NCBI GenBank assembly: GCA_963513935.1
Contig: OY740774.1
Span: 83,538,890 to 83,602,889 of the forward strand
DNA length: 64,000 nucleotides
Source: Aphrophora alni
Lineage: Eukaryota > Arthropoda > Insecta > Hemiptera > Aphrophoridae
Direction of reading: 5' to 3'
The notes beneath the pieces were generated by a model. The model made no database searches, was not told where the DNA came from, and saw only the letters and a program-made list of their open reading frames with translations. This document shows, piece after piece, positions 48,301 through 57,300 of this stretch. The stretch's first letter is position 1. Each line of letters starts with the position of its first letter. The translations under genes were made by a program, and so were the position numbers.

Positions 48301-51300
48301 GGACCTGGTGGTAGGTTTAGGAGGAGGTATTTACTAAATACACTTACTCTTTAGTATGTAAGCAGAAAGGACTCATAGCATGTAATTGTTACAAAATAAT
48401 TCATCAGATAGCATTCATAGGTCCTTGTAATGTAAACAACTCGAAAAGTATAAAAATACGTATTTACATTTCATTTTCATTTTAATTTAGTGGAATGACT
48501 GGAAATTTTTATTTAACTGGACCAAATATTGGTTGTGTATACAGATAAAAAAAGGTATTGTTGAAATTTGCAACCATGCAAGTACATTATGCCAATTTTT
48601 TATTGAACAGAAAAATAAACTTTTGATTAAAATAATATCTGCTGGGTGTTTCCGACGATTGTCCCTTTCAATACAAAATAAAAGGAAGGCAGCAAGCTGT
48701 GTAAATAACATATTTAGGAAACAAACTTATTACACTTTAAGCTTACAATAAAATATACAAATGTATACTTACTCTAAAAGAAATTTCCAAATTTTCTCCT
48801 CCCCAAATGTTCATCCCTGCATCATATTCACCCAACTCTACAAAATAGCTGCGGTCCATTGCAAACAAACCCCCAGCCATTGTTGGTGACCTGTAATATT
48901 AACAAATACATAAGTAGGTTATGTATTAAAATAACAATAATTAACCAGTAATATAAATTATAGTTTTTTTAAATAATTATAAGTATAAATTATAATTATA
49001 ATTATTTCTATATAATTCCATATTTTTGTTAAGACTAAGTATTTGGATGATATTTAAGTTAAATTAACATTTCTAGATATTTATTTGTACTCGACTAGCT
49101 GGTTTACCATATATTATATCTGACCTGGACTGTGGTGTAAATAATATTAACTTGAATTTTGATCCACAAATTAGTCTATAAAACAGTTAATTTACAATAC
49201 TTTTCGATTACAAGGCCTTATGAAATATATGCCTACACCCGCACCCACAGGGCATGTTTTCTGTGTAGTTTTTATATCCCAAGTAATTAAAGGCGCTTGA
49301 CTTGGGATTGGTTTATTGACAAAGAGATCACTGTATCAAAGAGAGCCACACATACAATTTGTTATCCTCTGTACAAGAATATTACAGCTCTATAATTGTA
49401 AAGTACTCAGCTAACAGAAGATATCTAATGCTATTGGTTGGTAACGTGTTGTTCAGTTTTTAATGATGTTGTTCTTATTTTGATTTATAATCAGTTTTGT
49501 AATATAATAATTTTTCATTCAATATAAGTGTAATCTTTAAATGACTGTTAACATTTTATAAATAATTTTGTCATTTTTTTATTTAACTTTCCTTGCATAA
49601 TTAGCTGAAATTGACATTAATTATTTTAAACTCCGTTAAATTCTATAGACACAAGTTAAAAAATACAGGTTGTGTGTTCATTGTAAAGAAAGTGATTTAT
49701 ACTCAACATCAGGATTTTTGATATCCGCCACATTAGGCTGGATAGTCAGAAGTCTAATGTATATATATATAATTGTATATATTTATTTAGGGATTAGGAT
49801 ATGGCATTATTATTTCAATAAAATTCTTACTACAACAGCTCGTTGTGGACCTAATCCAGATAGACGACCATTCATTGAGAGTGATGTATAGTCAATAAAT
49901 CGACTTTCTTTCGCCATAATTTTAGCTTTCAAGAGCAGAATTTGGTAACTAATCTTAGCTTCCCAGTTTTTCCTCATAACTCTAGCTCAACTCCCATAAA
50001 GATAATCTAACAGGGAAACTCTTGCATACAATGTGACCTAGCAACTACACCAATTAGGAGTTTATGATGTTCTTGTAATTGAGACTCGGACATGATGGGC
50101 AGCTATTGCAGCAGTTTTGTATTCATTTATATATGTATGTTATTGTAAATGCAATAAATTTCTAATCTATATCCTTTTGAAAAAGGCTGATAAAAATATT
50201 ACTAAAAAAAAGCAACTAGTAACTACACAACAAGAGAGATTTGTTATTAAAATGCTAAATGCTATCTTACTTACGCAATAGGTTTGATAAAGTCCTCATC
50301 ATTTACAAGTGAACCGACTCTTAGATTTTCCCATTTAAAATGTAAACCCCAATTAAATCCTCCTCGTACAATAGGAGACGATGTGTATTCAAAAGTGTCC
50401 GCATTGATGATATCAATGATAGGAGTAACAACAGCTTTGTGATTGGAGGCAATCCTAGTCAGCAGAGGTTGTAGCCAGTCTTCATTTACTTCTATATGAC
50501 TGTCAAGAAACACAAGGACCTGTAACAGAAATTAGATTTAAAACACATTGTATCTGCTGTATCCTAGTCACAAATTTGAATAAAGAGACTAACTTTGTCC
50601 GTCTATGTGGCTTATAATTTTCTTACTTCTTTATGACGTGTTTCGGATCTTTTCCATCATCAGTATCTCTCTCTATTGAAGTTGTTAATACATCAAAATA
50701 AATATAAAGTCAACATAACACAAACACACGCATACAATAATGTACAAACTATAATGCGCTGGAAGAATATGAAATATATAAAGCACAGAAAAAAGTCCAG
50801 ACCTTATATTAAATGACCAATTGAACTTCCAATCCAATTTGATGTATGACACAGCAATGGTAATAGATAAGAAAAAAGCAAACATTGAGCTTTATTGTAC
50901 GTTAGAGGTTCGATGTCTTCAGTGACCGTATGTATTCAACGATGTGCACATGCTGAGTTATAGTTTGTACATTATTGTGTGTGTGTGTGTATTTATGTTA
51001 TGTTGACTCGTTATTTATTTTGATGTATTGTCGACCTCAATAGAGCAAGAATATGATGACGGAAAAGATCCAAAACGTGTCATAAACAAGTAAGTAAATT
51101 ACTAAAATTATAAAAGTCACACAGATGGACAAAATTAGTCTTTTTATAGAAATTAGATATTTGTAATACATATCTATGAGTGTTACAAACGTTCTTATAA
51201 AACCATTTAAATTGATGTTTTCCTGTGGATATAGATGAAGAACAAAGGGTGGGTAGATGAAGCATTTTTATAGGTCGATAACATCTCAACAAATATACTA

Positions 51301-54300
51301 AAAATTATACCTATTAAGTCTTTAAAAATTCCACAAGTTGTATTTTTCTATATTAGCTCATTCAAAAGTTACAAAAGTATTCTCAAACTTTTGCCTAACC
51401 CTATGTATGGTTTTATTATTAAAGTAAACATGATTATGAGGAATATATAAAATGATTACCTGCCCAGATGAATGCCTGGCTCCAAACATTCTTGCTCTGA
51501 TCAATCCCTCTCGTTTCTCTGTTTTCAACAGAACTACTTTCTTGTTATCATACAGATGAGTGTCAATATATGTCTTTATCTGATTATGTGATCCATCTAT
51601 AGCATAAGACACTATTATTATTATATGCTATTAAGGTTGAAACTCTTATATTAATTTATCTTTTTATGAGTACCTTGTAAAAATAAAATAATGGAACTCC
51701 TTGAACCCATAAATTTAACATGTTTCAGTTATAGTGTCCCAGTAAGTGTACAAGTTAAAAACTAACCCAGCCTGATTTTTTTATTTTGAAACTCCATCTT
51801 AAACATTGTAATTATTATTAGTGAGAGTCATAATTAACGACCAAGATAACAAGATACAGTCATCATAGATGAGACATTCAACATAACTCACACCAAAAAT
51901 GTATGGCAGATTAAACTGATTAACTTTTTTTAGTGACATCACAAGTTCATATCATACGACCGAAACATTATCAAATTCCGGTAATTTAGCAGCTGTATCA
52001 TGATAACACACCACCTAATGCTTCATATCTGATTCAAAGTTTCTTGACCAAACACAGCACTTGTGTGGTACATCAGACTCTCTACTCCTGTGATATGGCT
52101 CTTTGTGATTTTTAGCTATTCTCTAAGTTTAAAATGCTACTGATAATGACCCAATTTTTAGGGAAATGATAATCTGACAGTCGTTTAGTATATTCCTTCA
52201 CCCACTAGTTAACTGTCAGTGACTAATGGTCTTCATAGGCAGGAGGGGGATCACAAATGTACATGATAGTATCTCAACGTCCTATTGAGAAGGCAGATAT
52301 CCTTGCCAAATAAGAAGCATTGAACCCCTCTGTGGGACCCGGACGTAGACAACCAATGGGCCAGGAAAGTGTCAAGGATGGTGGCACTCTACTGGCAGCG
52401 AAATATGAAAGCATCTTATCAAGGGACCAAGCTTAGCTCCAACAGAATCCCTTGACACCTCAAATGAGTATTTGATTCAAAACTGGACATGTCTATTTTA
52501 GGGAAGACCTAACAAAAGTAGGTCTCTTCCATAGAAACCAAAACTGTCTGTCAATTGTGCGGGTGAAGAAGTGAATCTGCAAAGCATGTCCTCATGGACT
52601 ATAAGTCAGATGCATACAGGAAGAGAAGACTCTTTTGATTCTTGCAGTGAGGGGATGGAATAGGTGACAAAATTTTCTAACTAGTCATAGGTACAAAAAA
52701 TTGGTCAGCCAGAAGGTCTAAGGGGAGCAAAATAAACCTCTGGTTGGTGTGAGAGAGACCTTCAGCTTTCAGATCCCCAAGCATCAATCAATCAAACATC
52801 CGCTTCCCAACTGGAAATCAACTTCTATACTTCATTTGTTTTTCCTGGAAAAATTTAGGTAAGATACTTTTTGTACAAAACATCATTTCATATAATAATT
52901 ACAATATTTTTAACAAAACCCACTAAATTGCATATAACATTACTCACCAATATCACTTTGATCATCAACAAGTACTATTTGATGAAGAAGTTCCTGAGGT
53001 GTACCATTCAGTATACTCTTTACAGTACGTATCAATGTGTCCAGTTGTTCATTGTAAAAGCATACAACAATACTTGCGTTGGGGAGTTTGTCTGGGTATT
53101 TCTGATCTTTACAACTGTTAACAAGTTTACAACTTAATTTTTATAATGATTCAAAATTTATTAGCACAATTTAAAACCTGGAATAATTTTATTCACCACC
53201 TATTCATTCAGTATGAGAAATAAGCCATTGTAAATAATTAAAATATGAGATAAATAGCATTGTGATATCACCATTTCAATAAGCATATCCATTTCATATA
53301 ATATTTTATAGTATTTAGAAATCTTAAAAATGTAACAATTTAATTAAATATCAAAATCAGACCAAGAATTGGATCAGAACTAATATTAAAATATAAATCA
53401 AATCAAAAGGGTGCATTTCCTTTTTGTTTAACTTATTGTAAAAAGCTCTGTTATCACCACTTTATAAACAAACAAAGAAAACAATATAAAGACTCTTAGT
53501 CTACTCAAGTTTATATAATTATTATTATATATAAAAATCATATTGGAAGCTATTAAACAAAGAGTTTATTGTATTTGTGTTAATAAAAAACTGAGCCAGT
53601 AATAGAAAGCTGAGCCACGAAGTTGGAAATTCTTTTTTGTAAGAATGTGAGCAATAAATAAATAAATAATAAAAAACGAGTATATGTTCGAATTTCCAAC
53701 ATACACAAAATTTACCTTCTATTACATTCATTATTCACTTTTGATTTAATACCTACCATCTATCTTTATATAAACTATTTATTGTATAAGAAACACATAC
53801 TTCACAGCTTATTTTCTTCTTGTTATTTTACTTTTTCCCAGTGATCATATCTTATTTCCCACTCCCTCGACTCTCTACAAAAGTTTTCTGTAATATTAAT
53901 GATGCCTTGAAAAAAGAAATCCGGTAAACCCGAATTCCAGTTCCCTCTGCCTCCCATGTCTTGTAATTTTTCATATGTAAAAGTTTCACAAACTAGATTT
54001 CAACTGTTCATAGAATCCATTACACTTTACTAACACACGTAACACTCTCCGAGTTCTTATCTATCACCATAACTATTTATATTCACAGAAACATCACTTT
54101 TATTTTACATCTTCAATCTGTTCATTATTCTATCATATTTTAAACACTGCAATAACACAACTTAGACTTTCCATTACATTATAACTATTTAAAATATTCT
54201 TCTACTATTTATTATTCTCAATAACAATGAATTTTAATAAAATATGTACAATTATTTGTGAAGTAAAATAATAAAAATTTTCTTATCATAAACCTAACCT

Positions 54301-57300
54301 CTTGTGATTCCACTCTCAATTTCAATATTTCATACCTTACAATCTAGTTTTCTTCATCCAGTCTTGGGTTAGATTCCTCTCCTTGAATCTAACCCAAGAC
54401 TGATGAATCTATCAGGACTCTTACCAACCCTGACGCTATATTAGATTATTCGAGGACTAGGGGTGTTTAATTAAACTTTTTTTTTCTTTTAAGGCGATAA
54501 TGACACAAAGGTTTTTTGCCTTTAAACAACAAGGTGGAAAATATACATTTTAAAATGTTAACTTTTTAATGAAATGAAGCAGTGACCAACTGGCTAAACA
54601 GAGTACTACTCTGCACCAACCTCCATTGACATCCATACTACCAAAACTGTTTTAAGAAGATCAGCTCAAAGCTTTAATGAAGACCTGGCAACAGAATGTA
54701 CTAAGGACAACGTATGAAAGAACATGGGGGAGATTTGAAAAAAAGGCCGAGAAGGGAATTAGTAGCAGCACTTTGATTGAACACCGAACATGACTACCTT
54801 AAGACTCAACTCAGAAGGATCGGTATTTTGTCATTAAATACCTGTACACTGTGCCAGCAGTCCGGCATCATCATGAATAAGGACCACTTTCTTCAATACA
54901 GAAAACTAGATCCGAAGAGTAAAAACTTGAGTCAGTTATATTGGGTTAACTGTTAACTGCAGTCAGTTAACTGACCTTAACAAATTGTTATTTAACAATG
55001 CTTAAATTAATGATAACTTTGAAGGACAAACTATTAAAATGTACGTCAGAATTCATTAGTTGACCCCAATACTGAAATATATGAACATATGAAATACTGA
55101 AATATTTCGAGTTATGAACAGCAACTGATGCTGGTTAATTTATTGCAATGGGTAGTTATTTCAGTCCAATTCCGGCAATGAACGATGGATGTTACCAATA
55201 ACATTTTCGTAATGTAAGAGTTGTGCAAAAAAATACAAACATAAAACTATAAATGAGAGTAGACATTTCGGCAATCCTATTTTAGGTGTCTATATGAATA
55301 TAGTTGAATGGTTATATAGCGTTGCTAGATCAACATTCAAGCGAAAACTATTTGAATGTGTTACATTATATGTAGTAAAGGTTTATCTAAAGATTACATC
55401 CATTCCAAGAGATATTGAAAGATATTGTTCTTATTGGCCTCCAACTAATCTAAGTTTAGTTAGGATAGGTTGTGTTTATTTATTTTTATTCATTGTTCCT
55501 TAAAGGATAAAACCTCTCTGTCCTCATCACCTTATAAAAAAAAGGGAAAAGAGAATATAAAATAAAGCCCCTACCCCTCGAATATGCTAATATGTTGGGG
55601 TCAGAAAATAACAAGAGTTAATCAAGAGAAACCTAGGAGAACAGATGAAAAAGAGGTATCTAATCCAAGATTAGAGACCTAACCTAACCTAAAATCTTAA
55701 TAAGTCTTTATTTGTTAATACCCATTAGATAGATGTTGACCAAATCATCCCTAAGGCTATTCAGTTTAATGAAGTAACACACAGTATTATAAATATAGTT
55801 AACCTATTGATACTTACAGTTTATGTCTTGTATCTGGAACCTTCCTATGAGACCCCAAGTTATGACTGGCAAGAGCATTAAACCCATACAGCCTATAACC
55901 TTCATCTCTCATTTTCAAGTCTTCTGCATTCTTCACCATTCCCAATTCGGCTATATCTAAACAAAGTATAAGGTATATGATTTTGTTGTTGTTATTTAAA
56001 AATAAAAAACCTCTTGATCAACACTACCTTATAAAAAAGGAAGAGATAAAGACCTCTAGGCCTCGAATACTCTAATAGCATCAGAGATGGAAAAGCACAA
56101 GAGTTGTTCACGAGAGACCTGATAGAATGGGATCTGACCCAAGACTATATGAAAAAAACTTTAAATCCAGCTAGATGCCCTCGAGAATGCCAAGCCCGAT
56201 CTCACTTATAGTATAATAATAATACCCACTCAACATAATAATTGATTAATGATTCTGTGAATAGTAGACCTCTGTTTTAACACATTCAGTAACTCATTCT
56301 TGTTGACCACTGTAGCTACTGAAAGTGTGTGAAGGTACACAACAATATTCCTAAACCAAGAAGTAACACTAAAAAACATCATAATTACAGCACATTTGAA
56401 CCAAAAAGACACCACTCACAGGGGGAAATGATAAAAGTTAAATGTATTATGAATGATTTGCTGAAAGCTAACTCTTTCTATAGAGATTGACTCTGGAGTT
56501 GAGTCCTGACTGACTGGTCACGTCAGATTGTTTCTCGGCAGTGCACATGCGCTGTTGGTGTATTCCTAACCTGTACATATTTTTCTTATTATTATTTTAA
56601 TATTCTTCAGATTTTCTTGATCGTTAGTTTGGAGTGTGCGTCTAATATGTTCACTGATTAGTGCTCGTTGTTTTAGCCCAATTTCGGGTGCAGTGGATTA
56701 ACGCAAGATAGTATGTGATTATTAAAAATAGTCAGCAATCAGAAACAGGAAAAACATTCATAGTAGTGAATGTAAAATTATAAGAAATGTTGTGAGCTTG
56801 TGAGAAAGAGAAGCTAAGGACAAAATTATATTTTCAAATGTTAGTAGAGACAAAATGCTGTTAATTACTGCAGATGGGGTTGTAGAGGATGCCGATGAGG
56901 ATATGGATGTGATAAATGACTATACTAACTATGATTCCGACAATGCCCAACTACGGTACAGTGATAACAAGCACATTGTTTACTTTTTTATTTTATGTAA
57001 GGTGACATACGTAATTAAATATATTTTAGAACTGGACTTTCTCTTTTAATAGTTTCCTTTTATATTTCATAAAACTATTTAATTACCATTCGTTGACTTA
57101 TACTTAAGTGGCTAAATTATGTTAGCAAATCCTGATAACAAATAATGTTTACTGTTTTCCATTTTTATTTATGTTACAGGATGTCTCTCATCAAAGGAAA
57201 CCCACTATTGTTATTAATTTGTTTAAAAATGTCTGTCATACTCTGTACCTGTTTTAAGTCTGTTTCACACTTTATTTAAGTTTGGCTATTTATTGTTCAA

